DNA from: Betaproteobacteria bacterium
GTDB lineage: Bacteria > Pseudomonadota > Gammaproteobacteria > Burkholderiales > Casimicrobiaceae
Assembly (NCBI GenBank): GCA_016720425.1
Contig: JADKKQ010000002.1
Location: 95,594 to 159,593, forward strand
Length of the DNA stretch: 64,000 nt
Reading direction: 5' to 3'
Shown here: piece by piece, positions 37,152 to 46,129 of the stretch
Position numbering within the stretch: position 1 is the first letter of the stretch
How the letters are laid out: every line of letters starts with the position of its first letter
Translations under genes and position numbers: made by a program
Notes under the pieces: generated by a model
What the model saw: the letters and a program-made list of their open reading frames with translations, nothing else
What the model was told of the DNA's origin: nothing
Databases searched by the model: none

Positions 37152-37867
37152 TCCAGCGCCCCCTTGCTGCCCGGGGCGTGCCGGAAGACGTCGAGCTCGA
37201 CCGCCGGGCTCTCCGCCAGCTTCACGTTCTCCCGGATCCGCGTCCCGCAAATCTCCTCGGGCCGCAGCACCTCGGCCATCTGCACGATGATGTCCTCGCT
37301 CATCTTGCGCCGCGCGTCGTAGCGGGTCAGCACGTAACGGCGCGGCAGCCGGCGCTTGAGCACCGGCTCGAGCGCGTTCAGCGCCCGCTCGACTTCGCGT
37401 GCACTGGCCAGCGCCAGGTAGTCGCAGGACACCGGGATCAGCATCAGGTCGCAGGCGAAGATCGCGTTCAGCGACAACACGTTGAGCAGCGCGCAGCAGT
37501 CGATCACCACGGTGCCCGGCGCGGCACCCGGCCGCCGCAGCCCTTGCCGCAGCCGCAGCACGACGTTGAGGCTCTTGCCCAGCAGCGCGTCGAGCTTGGC
37601 GAGGTCGAGGTGCGCCGGGCACAGCACGACGCCGCTGCGGGTGATCTGCGCGATGTCGTCGAGCGGCGTCTGGTGGAGAAAGAAGCCGCAGACCGTCTCC
37701 TCGGCATGCCGCGGGCGCGCCCCGAACACGTGCGAAAGGTGCCCCTGCGGGTCGAGGTCGATGGCGAGCGGCCGCTCGCCGCGCTGGGCGATGGCGGCCA
37801 GCAGGTTGAGCGCCGTGGTCGTCTTGCCGACGCCGCCCTTCTGGTTGAACACCGCGATGATCGCCAT
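37103..37867 (-). CDS. Orphan ParA/MinD-family ATPase
   Basis: A 254-residue deviant Walker A ATPase starting MAIIAVFNQKGGVGKTTTAL, with the Walker A' region LAIDLDPQGHLSHVFG and the switch-region VVIDCCALLNVLSLNA. It differs clearly from the chromosomal ParA at 15.65 kb. No ParB-like gene is adjacent, so it is more likely to position another cellular cargo than to segregate the chromosome. It diverges from glmU. The in-frame extension upstream of ATG 37867 is not needed. Confidence 0.87.
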   Translation of the reverse strand: MAIIAVFNQKGGVGKTTTALNLLAAIAQRGERPLAIDLDPQGHLSHVFGARPRHAEETVCGFFLHQTPLDDIAQITRSGVVLCPAHLDLAKLDALLGKSLNVVLRLRQGLRRPGAAPGTVVIDCCALLNVLSLNAIFACDLMLIPVSCDYLALASAREVERALNALEPVLKRRLPRRYVLTRYDARRKMSEDIIVQMAEVLRPEEICGTRIRENVKLAESPAVELDVFRHAPGSKGALDYTALLDELLPVLGGA

Positions 37868-38009
37868 CGCGCAAGCATAGCGCAGCGCGCACGGGCAGGC
37901 ATGCGGCACGCCACTTGCTTTGGCGACCAACGTGCCGCCCGGTCGTCGTGGGCGATTGTCGTATCATTGCCGCTTCGCGGCCCGCCCCGCCATCGCCTCT
38001 TCCACGCGC

Positions 38010-39395
38010 GTGAATTCGAACCGACTGCAGTTCATCGTGATGGCCGCCGGCCAAGGCAAGCGGATGCACTCCCGCCTGCCGAAAGTGCTGCACCCGCTCG
38101 CCGGCCGGCCGCTGGTCGCCCACGTGCTGGACGCGGCGCGCAGCCTCTCGCCGGTGGCGCTGTGTCTCGTCGTCGGCCACGGCGGCGACGCGGTGCGAAA
38201 GGCGCTCGCCGCCGATGACCTGGCCTTCGTCACCCAGGACCCGCCGCGCGGCACCGGCGACGCGGTGCGCGTCGCGCTGACGGCGCTGGGCGACGACGCC
38301 GTGACCGTGGTCGCCAACGGCGACTGCCCGCTGATCCCGGCGGCGACGTTCGCGGCCATCGGCGCCCGCGCGGCGGCCGGGCATCTCGCGCTGCTGACGG
38401 CGAAGGTCTCGGATCCGGCCGGGCTGGGGCGCATCCTGCGCGACCCCGCGGGCAACGTCCGGGCGATCGTCGAGGAACGCGACGCCAATCGCGCCGAGCG
38501 CGCGGTCGGCGAGATCTACACCGGCGTGCTCGCCGCGCCCACCGCGCTGCTGCGCCGCTGGGTGGCCGCATTGAAGGACGACAACGCGCAGCGCGAGTTC
38601 TACCTCACCGACATCGTCGCGATGGCGGTCGCCGACGGGGTGACCGTCGAGGGCCACGTCGCCGCCGACGAGCGCGACATCCTCGGGGTCAACGACCGCG
38701 CGCAACTGGCCGCGATCGAGCGCATCGTCCAGGCGCGGCAGGCCGACCTGCTGCTCGCGTCCGGCACCTGGATCGCCGATCCGGCGCGGATCGACGTTCG
38801 CGGACCGCTGACCTGCGGACGCGACGTGCGCATCGACGTCGGCTGCGTGTTCGAGGGGACGGTGACGCTCGGGGACGACGTCAGCGTCGGCGCGCACTGC
38901 GTGCTGAAGAACGTGGGCGTCGGCGCCGGCACGCAGATCGCGCCGTTTTCGCATCTCGAGGACGCCGCCATCGGCGCCAACTGCCGGATCGGCCCCTACG
39001 CCCGGCTGCGTCCGGGCGCGGCGCTGGCCGACGACGTGCACATCGGCAACTTCGTCGAGGTGAAGCAGTCCAGCGTGGGCGTGGGCAGCAAGGCCAATCA
39101 CCTCGCCTACATCGGCGACGCCACCATCGGCCGCAACGTCAACGTCGGGGCGGGCACGATCACCTGCAATTACGACGGCGCCAACAAGTTCCGCACGGTG
39201 ATCGAGGACGACGCCTTCATCGGCTCCGACACCCAACTGGTCGCGCCGGTCACCGTCGGTCGCGGCGCGACGCTGGGCGCCGGCACGACGCTGACGCGCG
39301 ACGCACCCCCCGACACGCTCACCGTCTCCCGCGTCAAGCAGCTGTCGATCCCGGGCTGGCAGCGGCCGCGGAAGCAACCCAAACCACAAGGCTGA
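38010..39395 (+). CDS. glmU: Bifunctional UDP-N-acetylglucosamine diphosphorylase / glucosamine-1-phosphate N-acetyltransferase
   Basis: Makes UDP-GlcNAc from glucosamine 1-phosphate for peptidoglycan and LPS. The N-terminal pyrophosphorylase has AAGQGKRMHSRLPKVLHPLA and the GTGDAVRVAL loop. The C-terminal left-handed beta-helix has hexapeptide repeats from about residue 250 to 440, including NYDGANKFRT. The GTG at 38010 gives NSNRLQFIVMAAGQG as the N-terminus and a normal 461-residue length. glmS starts 5 bp after the stop, giving a glmU-glmS operon. Confidence 0.95.
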   Translation: MNSNRLQFIVMAAGQGKRMHSRLPKVLHPLAGRPLVAHVLDAARSLSPVALCLVVGHGGDAVRKALAADDLAFVTQDPPRGTGDAVRVALTALGDDAVTVVANGDCPLIPAATFAAIGARAAAGHLALLTAKVSDPAGLGRILRDPAGNVRAIVEERDANRAERAVGEIYTGVLAAPTALLRRWVAALKDDNAQREFYLTDIVAMAVADGVTVEGHVAADERDILGVNDRAQLAAIERIVQARQADLLLASGTWIADPARIDVRGPLTCGRDVRIDVGCVFEGTVTLGDDVSVGAHCVLKNVGVGAGTQIAPFSHLEDAAIGANCRIGPYARLRPGAALADDVHIGNFVEVKQSSVGVGSKANHLAYIGDATIGRNVNVGAGTITCNYDGANKFRTVIEDDAFIGSDTQLVAPVTVGRGATLGAGTTLTRDAPPDTLTVSRVKQLSIPGWQRPRKQPKPQG

Positions 39396-39400
39396 CTCCC

Positions 39401-41242
39401 ATGTGCGGCATCGTCGGCGCGGCCTCGGCGCGCAACATCGTTCCCCTGCTGATCGACGGCATCCGCCGCCTCGAGTACCGCGGCTACGACTCGACCGGCC
39501 TCGCGGTCATCGACACCAACGCCGAAGTGCCCGTGCTGGCGCGGCTGGTCAGCACCGCCCGCGTCGCCGACCTGGCGCTGCAGGCCGAGTCGCTGCGGCT
39601 GGTCGGCACCGTCGGCATCTCGCACACGCGCTGGGCGACGCACGGGGCGCCGACGCCGGTGAACGCGCACCCGCACACCTCGGGCGGCGAGATCGCCGTC
39701 GTGCACAACGGCATCATCGAGAACTACGAGGCGCTGCGGGCGAAGCTGCAGATGCAGGGCTATCTCTTCGCCACCGAGACCGACACCGAGGTCATCGCCC
39801 ATCTCGTGCACTCGCACTGGCACGCCGCCGGCGGTGGCGACCTAAGGCGCGCCGTCGAGGCGGCGATCGCCGAGTTCCACGGCGCCTACGCCATCGCCGT
39901 CATCTCCACCCGCGAGCCGGGACGTCTGGTCGGCGCCCGCCAGGGCAGCCCGCTGGTCGTGGGCTACGGCGAGGACGACCACTTCCTCGCCTCCGACGCC
40001 GCGGCGCTGCTGTCGGTCACCCGTCGCGTGGCGTACCTCGAGGAGGGCGACGTCGCCGACCTGCGGCGCGAGTCCTGCGTCATCACCGACGCGCACGGCG
40101 AGCGCGTGGAGCGCGGCATCGTGAACGTCGAGGCCTCGGGGGCGAGCGTCGAGCTGGGCCCGTACCGCCACTTCATGCAGAAGGAGATCTTCGAGCAGCC
40201 GCGCGCGGTGTCCGACACGCTGGAAGGCGTGGCCGTGATCGGCCCGCACCTCTTCGGCCCCGCCGCCGCCCACATTCTGCCGCAGGTCGACAGCGTGCTG
40301 ATCCTCGCCTGCGGCACCAGCTACTACTCGAGCCTGGTGGCGAAGCAGTGGATCGAATCGCTGGCGAAGATCCCCTGCGCGGTCGAGATCGCCAGCGAAT
40401 ACCGCTACCGCGACAGCGTGCCCAGCCCGACCGCGCTGGTGATCGTCGTGTCGCAGTCCGGCGAGACCGCCGACACGCTGGCGGCGCTGAAGCACGCGAA
40501 GTCGCTCGGCCACACGCGCACGCTGACGATCTGCAACGTGCCGACCTCGTCGATGGTGCGCCAGACCGAGCTGACCTACCTGACGCGCGCCGGCGTCGAA
40601 GTCGGGGTTGCCTCGACCAAGGCGTTCACCACGCAGCTGATCGCGCACTTCCTGCTGGCGCTGACGCTGGCCAAGCTGCGCCACCGGCTGCCCATCGAAG
40701 ACGAGGCGAACTGGCTGCGCGGGCTGCGGCACCTGCCGGCGGCGCTGCAGTCGGCGCTGGCGCTGGAGCCGCAGGTGATCGCCTGGGCCGAGCAGTTCGC
40801 GAAGAAGCAGGACGCGCTGTTCCTCGGCCGCGGCATCCACTATCCGATCGCACTCGAAGGCGCGCTGAAGCTCAAGGAGATCTCGTACATCCACGCCGAG
40901 GCCTATCCGGCCGGCGAGCTGAAGCACGGGCCGCTGGCGCTGGTCGATTCGTCGATGCCGGTGGTCGCCATCGCGCCGAACGATGCGCTGCTGGAAAAGC
41001 TGAAGAGCAACCTGCAGGAGGTGCGCGCGCGCGGCGGCGAGCTCTACGTCGTCGCCGATCTCGACAGCCATCTCCAGTCGTCGGAAGGCATCCACGTGAT
41101 CCGCCTGCCGGAGCATGCCGGCCTGCTGTCGCCGGTGGTGCACACCATCCCGCTGCAGCTCCTCGCCTATCACACCGCGGTGATCCGCGGCACCGACGTC
41201 GACAAGCCGCGCAACCTGGCGAAGAGCGTGACCGTCGAATAG
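39401..41242 (+). CDS. glmS: Glutamine-fructose-6-phosphate aminotransferase (isomerizing)
   Basis: First committed step of amino-sugar synthesis: fructose 6-phosphate plus glutamine to glucosamine 6-phosphate. The 613 residues start MCGIVGAASA, where Cys2 is the glutaminase nucleophile. RRLEYRGYDSTGLAVI and HTRWATHGAPTPVNAHPH follow. Two SIS sugar-isomerase domains include ACGTSYYSSLVAKQW and SQSGETADTLAAL. The C-terminus ends DKPRNLAKSVTVE, as in E. coli. The sequence directly downstream is of poor quality. Confidence 0.97.
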   Translation: MCGIVGAASARNIVPLLIDGIRRLEYRGYDSTGLAVIDTNAEVPVLARLVSTARVADLALQAESLRLVGTVGISHTRWATHGAPTPVNAHPHTSGGEIAVVHNGIIENYEALRAKLQMQGYLFATETDTEVIAHLVHSHWHAAGGGDLRRAVEAAIAEFHGAYAIAVISTREPGRLVGARQGSPLVVGYGEDDHFLASDAAALLSVTRRVAYLEEGDVADLRRESCVITDAHGERVERGIVNVEASGASVELGPYRHFMQKEIFEQPRAVSDTLEGVAVIGPHLFGPAAAHILPQVDSVLILACGTSYYSSLVAKQWIESLAKIPCAVEIASEYRYRDSVPSPTALVIVVSQSGETADTLAALKHAKSLGHTRTLTICNVPTSSMVRQTELTYLTRAGVEVGVASTKAFTTQLIAHFLLALTLAKLRHRLPIEDEANWLRGLRHLPAALQSALALEPQVIAWAEQFAKKQDALFLGRGIHYPIALEGALKLKEISYIHAEAYPAGELKHGPLALVDSSMPVVAIAPNDALLEKLKSNLQEVRARGGELYVVADLDSHLQSSEGIHVIRLPEHAGLLSPVVHTIPLQLLAYHTAVIRGTDVDKPRNLAKSVTVE

Positions 41243-41339
41243 AGGCGCTCAAGTCTCGCCAAACCCCCCCAGCCGACAGGCGCAACGAGGAATCAGTCGC
41301 TGCATGACCGGCAAAAACTAACCCTAACGCATTGGCCCC

Positions 41340-41470
41340 GACGATTTCCCCCGGCAGGCGGCCCCCCGGGGGAAAAAAAAAAAAAGGGGGAAAAAACACC
41401 GCAAAACCACCCCCCCGGGGGGCAAGAAAAAAAAGGGGGGGCGCCGCCCTGTTTGGGGGGGGAAAGGGCC
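41340..41470. other. Homopolymer-rich, probably erroneous sequence downstream of glmS
   Basis: Runs of A, C and G up to 13 bases alternate here (for example A x13 near 41378-41390 and G x8 near 41455), unlike any neighbouring DNA. They abut a broken NYN-domain gene. Natural DNA of this kind is unlikely; a consensus or assembly artefact is the simplest explanation. The 41243-41339 stretch before it holds no recognisable gene. Confidence 0.7.
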
Positions 41471-41507
41471 TGGATCGAAGGCTTGACCGGGTGGCGGCCG
41501 GGGGAGT

Positions 41508-41898
41508 AAGCGAATTTACGGGGACTGGACGTCCACGAAGCACACCCAGTGGAAGGTAACTCTGCTCGACCATTCGATAACCCCGATCCAGCAGTTCGCT
41601 TATACGAACGGCAAGAACGCGACCGACAGTTCGATGACACGCACAGCCCGGTCCGGGGCGCCGGCGGCGGGGGGGCCCAGGCACCCCACCGTCCCGCCAC
41701 AGGGGCCCCGGCAGTGAACTCACCAAGATCCAACCTGATTTTGATCAGCGGCTTTACGGATGTCAGAAGCTGAGCGAATTGATCAGGAAATATCCCGAAG
41801 TGTTCGAAACTTCTGAGCGAGGTGCGCCCGGTTCGTCGAGCAAGGTGGTGTATGCCAGGGTGATCGCGCCCAAGGATCCGGCCAAGCGTGCCGGCTAA
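41508..41898 (+). pseudogene. Broken NYN-domain / OST-HTH (LOTUS) protein gene
   Basis: Two pieces of one protein type lie in different frames. Frame +3 from 41508 reads KRIYGDWTS, WKVTLLDHSITPIQQFAYTN and GKNATDSSM, the central part of a LabA-like NYN (PIN-fold) nuclease domain. Frame +1 from 41716 to the TAA at 41896 reads ELTKIQPDFDQRLYG, CQKLSELIRKYPEVF and SSSKVVYARV, a C-terminal OST-HTH domain. The roughly 100 residues expected between them and the N-terminus are missing or scrambled. GC-rich filler separates the pieces. It is either a decayed gene or an intact gene damaged by misassembly. Confidence 0.7.
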
Positions 41899-42080
41899 TC
41901 TCTGGCAGTCTTGCGATCCGGCAAGTGGTCGTCCTGGCGGCGAGCGAAGAAAGCCCCGGTTGGCCGAAGTACGGCTCGCATTGGCGTGCGGCCCAGACCG
42001 AGTCTGGTTGCCGGGCTGTGGGAACGACTAGGGTCACGCCGGTCTGAGTAGAGACCAAATGCCAGCACGCTAGGAATGAC

Positions 42081-42185
42081 CTAGACCCCATGTGCCGGTT
42101 TCTTTCGAAACTCCCACGGTGGGACTGGCTGCCTATCTCGCCAGAGCCCGACCCCCTTAGCCCGTGCTTCTTCCTCAGCTTTGCT
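42081..42185 (-). pseudogene. Thermonuclease (SNase-like) C-terminal fragment
   Basis: Read on the minus strand, the last 34 codons before TAG 42081-42083 give SKAEEEARAKGVGLWRDRQP followed by VPPWEFRKK. ARxxxxGLWxDxxPVPPWEFR is the typical C-terminus of bacterial staphylococcal-nuclease-like proteins. Upstream of this the homology stops and no SNase core is found, so only a remnant is present. Confidence 0.6.
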
Positions 42186-42221
42186 ACAGCTCGCGCGATC
42201 TGGCGGTGATTGCTGTCCCCA

Positions 42222-42335
42222 ATGCGACCCCTGCTGCGGACACAATCGACGCGGTTGTGCCGCTGCGGCGGCTCGGGCAACAAGCCGTTCTGCGACGGTT
42301 CGCACGCACGTATCGGCTTTCGCTCGGACAGCTGA
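42222..42335 (+). pseudogene. CDGSH iron-sulfur domain fragment
   Basis: A 37-codon frame from ATG 42222 to TGA 42333-42335 contains RLCRCGGSGNKPFCDGSHAR followed by IGF. This includes every residue of the CDGSH [2Fe-2S] motif (C-x-C-x2-S-x3-P-x-C-D-G-x-H). CDGSH proteins are normally about 70 residues or longer, and no ribosome binding site or N-terminal part is present, so this looks like the 3' end of a lost gene. A functional micro-protein is a less likely alternative. Confidence 0.6.
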
Positions 42336-42514
42336 CGCTCCCGCCGCGCAAGACCGGGAGCGCAAGACGGCGCGAACGTGTCGGTGACGACCGGGCCGGC
42401 CCCGGGCGACACATCGGGCAGGGTTGCGCAATCGCCCGTCGATCAGCAGACTGCGGGCTGATCCGTCCACCGATGACCCGTCCCGCGCGTGCGCCTGCAC
42501 GGGATCCGCGACCG

Positions 42515-44548
42515 ATGACCGCGAACGTCCCCGCCAGTCCTTCCGTATCGCTGCCCAGCGGCACCGTGACCCTGCTGTTCACCGACATCGAGGGCAGCAC
42601 CCGGCTGTGGGAGCAACAGGGACCGGCGATGGGGGCGGCGCTGGCGCGGCACGATGAGCTTCTGCGCCGCTCTATCGGCGCCCACGGCGGACACGTCTTC
42701 AAGACCGTCGGCGACGCGTTTTGCGCGGCGTTTCACACGGCGGCGGACGGCCTGGCGGCGGCGCTCGACGCGCAGCGCGCGCTCCACGTCGAACGCTGGG
42801 CGGAGTCCGTGCAGCTGCGGGTGCGGATGGCGCTGCACATCGGCGCCGTCGAAATGCGCGACGGCGACTACTTCGGTGCGCCGCTCAATCGCGTCGCGCG
42901 CCTGCTGTCGGCTGGACACGGCGGGCAGACGCTGCTGACCGAGTCGATGCGCGACCTTTGCCGCGACCACCTGCCGCCGCTCGCGAGCGTCAAGGCGCTG
43001 GGCGAGCACGGCCTCAGGGATCTCGCCCGCTGCGAAACGGTGTTCCAGCTGTGCCACCCCGACCTGCCGCAGGCCTTTCCACCGCTGAAATCGCTGGGCG
43101 CACCGCTGGACAAGGAGGCGCCGTCGATCGCGGTGCTCCCGTTCGTCAACATGAGCCGGGACGAGGAGAACGAGTATTTCGCGGACGGCCTCGCCGAAGA
43201 GCTGATGAACGTCCTGGCGAAGATCCGTGGCCTGCGCGTGGTCTCGCGCACGTCCGCGTTCTACTTCAAGGGCAAGGACATCGACATCCCGACGGTGGCG
43301 CAGAAGCTCAACGTCGCCACGGTCCTCGAAGGCAGCGTACGCAAATCCGGCAAGCGCGTGCGCATCACCGCGCAGCTGATCCAGGTCGCGAACGATTCGC
43401 ACCTGTGGTCGGAAACCTACGACCGGGAACTTGACGACGTCTTTGCGGTGCAGGACGACATCGCGCAGTCGGTGGTGAAGGAGCTGCGCGCCGCTCTGCT
43501 GGGCGCGGGGGCCGGACGCGCCGCGAGCGTCGACGCCCGGGCAGCGGTGCAGGCCGCGGTGACCGGCCGCACCAACGATCCGGAGGCATGGCGCCTCTAC
43601 CTCAGGGGGCGCAGCTTTCTCGTGGGCACCCAGCAGGAGATGGACAAGAGCATCGACTGCTTCCGGCAGGCCGTGGCCCGCGCGCCCGACTATGCGATGG
43701 CCTACGCCGGGCTGGCCGAGGCCTACACCACGCAGGCCTACCTCCGTGCGTTCGATCGCACCGAGTCGGTGGGAAAGGCGCAGGCAGCCGTGACCCGGGC
43801 ACTCGAGCTCGATCCGGACCTCGCCGAAGCCCACACGGCGCTCGGCCTCGTCCGGTTCTTCTTCGAGTGGGACTGGGAAGGGGCGGACGCTGCCTTGCGC
43901 CGTGCGCTCGAACTCAACCCCGGCAGCCAGGCCGCGAACGAGGAGTTCGGGAACTTCCTTATCACGATGGGCCGCCTCGACGAAGGGTTCACCCGGACCA
44001 GCGAAGCGACGCGGCTCGACCCGCTATCGGTCGGCCCGGTGCACAATCTGGCGATTCTCGCCATGATCCGCGGGGACTACGACCAGGCGGCCGCGGGTTT
44101 CCGGCGCGCGATCGACATCGATCCGAACTGGACCTGGGGCTATACGAAGCTCGCGCGCACGCTGGCCCGCCAGGGGAACTGCGAGGAAGCCCTTGCCCAG
44201 GCGGAGATCGCCGAGCGACGGCTCGCGGGCGGTGCGGCACCGCTGTCGTGGTCCTGGCTGGGGGTCACTTACGCGACCTGCGGGGACACCGTGCGCGCGC
44301 GCCAGATGCTCGAACGACTCCATGCGCTGGAGGAGAAGCAGTACGTCGACCCGGTGACCTTCGCCCAGGTCCACGGCGCCCTGGGCGAAGTGGAAGTGGC
44401 GCTGGACTGGTACGAGAAGGCCTTCGCGGACCGCACGCCGAACATGGTGTTCACGGCCATCCTGCCCGGACTCAGCCCCGAGCTGGTCGGCAACCCGCGC
44501 TATCAGGCGATCGTCGACCGCATGGGCTTTCCGCGGGCGGAGGGGTAA
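42515..44548 (+). CDS. Class III adenylate/guanylate cyclase with TolB-like and TPR domains
   Basis: A 677-residue protein, probably cytoplasmic. Residues 15-180 form a class III cyclase domain: VTLLFTDIEGSTRLWE and TVGDAFCAAF each carry a metal-binding Asp, and FGAPLNRVARLLSAG carries the transition-state Asn and Arg. All key residues are present, so it should be active. Residues 205-330 match a TolB-like/adenylate-cyclase-associated domain (SIAVLPFVNMSRD, YFADGLAEELMNVLAKI). The rest is TPR repeats, for example ALELDPDLAEAHTALGLVRF. The start could also be ATG 42473. Stand-alone gene between disturbed sequences. Confidence 0.88.
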   Translation: MTANVPASPSVSLPSGTVTLLFTDIEGSTRLWEQQGPAMGAALARHDELLRRSIGAHGGHVFKTVGDAFCAAFHTAADGLAAALDAQRALHVERWAESVQLRVRMALHIGAVEMRDGDYFGAPLNRVARLLSAGHGGQTLLTESMRDLCRDHLPPLASVKALGEHGLRDLARCETVFQLCHPDLPQAFPPLKSLGAPLDKEAPSIAVLPFVNMSRDEENEYFADGLAEELMNVLAKIRGLRVVSRTSAFYFKGKDIDIPTVAQKLNVATVLEGSVRKSGKRVRITAQLIQVANDSHLWSETYDRELDDVFAVQDDIAQSVVKELRAALLGAGAGRAASVDARAAVQAAVTGRTNDPEAWRLYLRGRSFLVGTQQEMDKSIDCFRQAVARAPDYAMAYAGLAEAYTTQAYLRAFDRTESVGKAQAAVTRALELDPDLAEAHTALGLVRFFFEWDWEGADAALRRALELNPGSQAANEEFGNFLITMGRLDEGFTRTSEATRLDPLSVGPVHNLAILAMIRGDYDQAAAGFRRAIDIDPNWTWGYTKLARTLARQGNCEEALAQAEIAERRLAGGAAPLSWSWLGVTYATCGDTVRARQMLERLHALEEKQYVDPVTFAQVHGALGEVEVALDWYEKAFADRTPNMVFTAILPGLSPELVGNPRYQAIVDRMGFPRAEG

Positions 44549-44916
44549 CCGCTCCGGCAGCACGCAGGCGAGCCATGCGCGCAGCGAACCGGACGGATTG
44601 GGCCACCACAGGTGGCAATCGGTGCGATCGGCGGACAGCGCGGGTTGACATTCCTCGATCCGGCTCGTCATCGCGCCGCAGGCGCAGTCAGGCACGGGTA
44701 GCCGCGGCGGGCTTCAACCCCTCGATCGAGGCGAACCGCAAAGGCATGCGCCGCTGCAGCGTGAGCTGGTCCTCGCGGCTTCCGCGGCCCATGCCGCCGC
44801 GGGCGCCTTGCCTCAAACGGCAGGCGGCACAAGGCAGGCCGTCGTAGAGCATCCGCGAGTGGTCAGTGCGGCGCAGCGTATGATCGTGTCCTCCTCGCGC
44901 TACGGCCAGACCCATG
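44549..44916. other. Intergenic stretch with no gene recognised
   Basis: The 368 bases after the cyclase gene contain open frames on both strands but no homology I recognise. A minus-strand frame running into the poly-G/C zone includes RRTDHSRMLYDGLPCAACR, which could be the tail of a lost gene. The sequence near 44711-44735 (CTTCAACCCCTCGATCGAGG) slightly resembles the left part of an integron attC site, but the matching right part is absent. Confidence 0.4.
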
Positions 44917-45280
<364 letters not shown>

Positions 45281-45363
45281 CGGGTCCATTCGTCGATTCA
45301 TGGCGTGAGGCCGGCATACCGCCGCCAAGTCGGCTCGCCCCACTCCAAGTCCACGCACAGCCC

Positions 45364-45756
45364 ATGTCCTCTGCCCCTGGCTTTCAAGCCGAAGCGATGC
45401 GCGTTCTGGCCGCAGAAGATGAGTACGTTGCGGCCGAGGTGGGTCGAGATGAGGCCACGCTCAGACGCCTGGTCGATGACCGGTTCCTCTTCAACACAAG
45501 CCGAGGTACGACCACCGGCAAAGAGGAGCTGATCCAAGAGGTGATGAAGATGAACATGGTGGGCCAGACCATCCGGGAACGGTCGGTGCTGGTTGAGGGG
45601 GGTGTTGCGTTGGTCTTTGGAACGGCCGAATTGAGGTTTGCCAGCGCTGGACAGCCCGAATCCACGGCCACGCTGCGATACACGGCAACGTACGTGAACC
45701 GCCAAGGGCAGTGGCGCCTGCTGGCGCTTCAGATGCAGCAACGCGCGTCGCAGTAG
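45364..45756 (+). CDS. NTF2-like (DUF4440/SnoaL-type) protein
   Basis: A 130-residue single-domain protein of the NTF2-like fold. AAEDEYVAAEVGRDEATLRR and LVDDRFLFNTSRGTTTGKEE give the cone-shaped helix and first strand. LRYTATYVNRQGQWRLLALQ gives the C-terminal strand. Such proteins are ligand-binding or small enzymes of diverse function. Base composition is lower in GC than the rest of the window, which suggests acquisition. ATG 45364 is the first codon after the poly-G/C zone that fits; the true start could lie inside that zone. Confidence 0.7.
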   Translation: MSSAPGFQAEAMRVLAAEDEYVAAEVGRDEATLRRLVDDRFLFNTSRGTTTGKEELIQEVMKMNMVGQTIRERSVLVEGGVALVFGTAELRFASAGQPESTATLRYTATYVNRQGQWRLLALQMQQRASQ

Positions 45757-46007
45757 CCGCAGGCGAGTGGCGCGGCCCACGCGCAGGAGCGTCAGGCGAA
45801 GCGCTTGCGGGCCGGTCGCGGGATTCGGTCAGGGGTGCGGGGCGGAAGGTGAAGGAGAGACCGTCGGGCATCCTTCCCTCCGGCCGGGGGGCAGCGACCA
45901 ACGTGTCGCACGACCGCCGCGAGCGCAGTCTCCGGGTGGCCGCATTCGCCATTCCGCGGACGCGCCCGCGCTTCCAGCCGCCTTCACCGCCGCCTGGCGT
46001 GCTGCCG

Positions 46008-46037
46008 TTGACCGGCGCGCACCTACGCGCGCACAAT
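46008..46037 (+). promoter_or_regulatory. Candidate promoter upstream of the rsgA leader
   Basis: TTGACC (46008-46013), an 18-bp spacer and CACAAT (46032-46037) would start a transcript near 46044. That transcript would cover the short leader frame at 46085 and then rsgA. The 250 bases before it (45757-46007) contain no gene I can support. Confidence 0.45.
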
Positions 46038-46084
46038 TCGATCTCCGCAGTCCTTCGTTCCCACCTCAACCACAGGAGGCCGCC

Positions 46085-46129
46085 ATGACGACGATTGTCC
46101 TTGTTCCCCTCCTGTCGGCCGCCGCCTGA
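46085..46129 (+). CDS. Possible 14-residue leader peptide upstream of rsgA
   Basis: ATG 46085 follows a perfect AGGAGG (46074-46079) at 5-bp spacing and encodes MTTIVLVPLLSAAA before TGA 46127-46129. The peptide is rich in Ile, Val and Leu. A hairpin with 8-bp perfect arms (46286-46293 and 46300-46307) lies further downstream, shortly before rsgA. It could be an attenuation leader, a truncated gene start, or chance; the ribosome binding site is unusually strong for chance. Confidence 0.4.
   Translation: MTTIVLVPLLSAAA

Noticed and set aside
41315..41335. GCGTTAGG on the minus strand, similar to the core end of an attC site.
   Set aside because: A single 8-bp match without the partner half or hairpin is not evidence, especially inside low-quality sequence.
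44711..44825. Possible integron attC site (CTTCAACCCCTCGATCGAGG at the left; a weakly complementary stretch to the right).
   Set aside because: The left end resembles attC translations seen in Burkholderiales, but the obligatory GTTRRRY at the right end is absent and no integrase or cassette array is recognisable.
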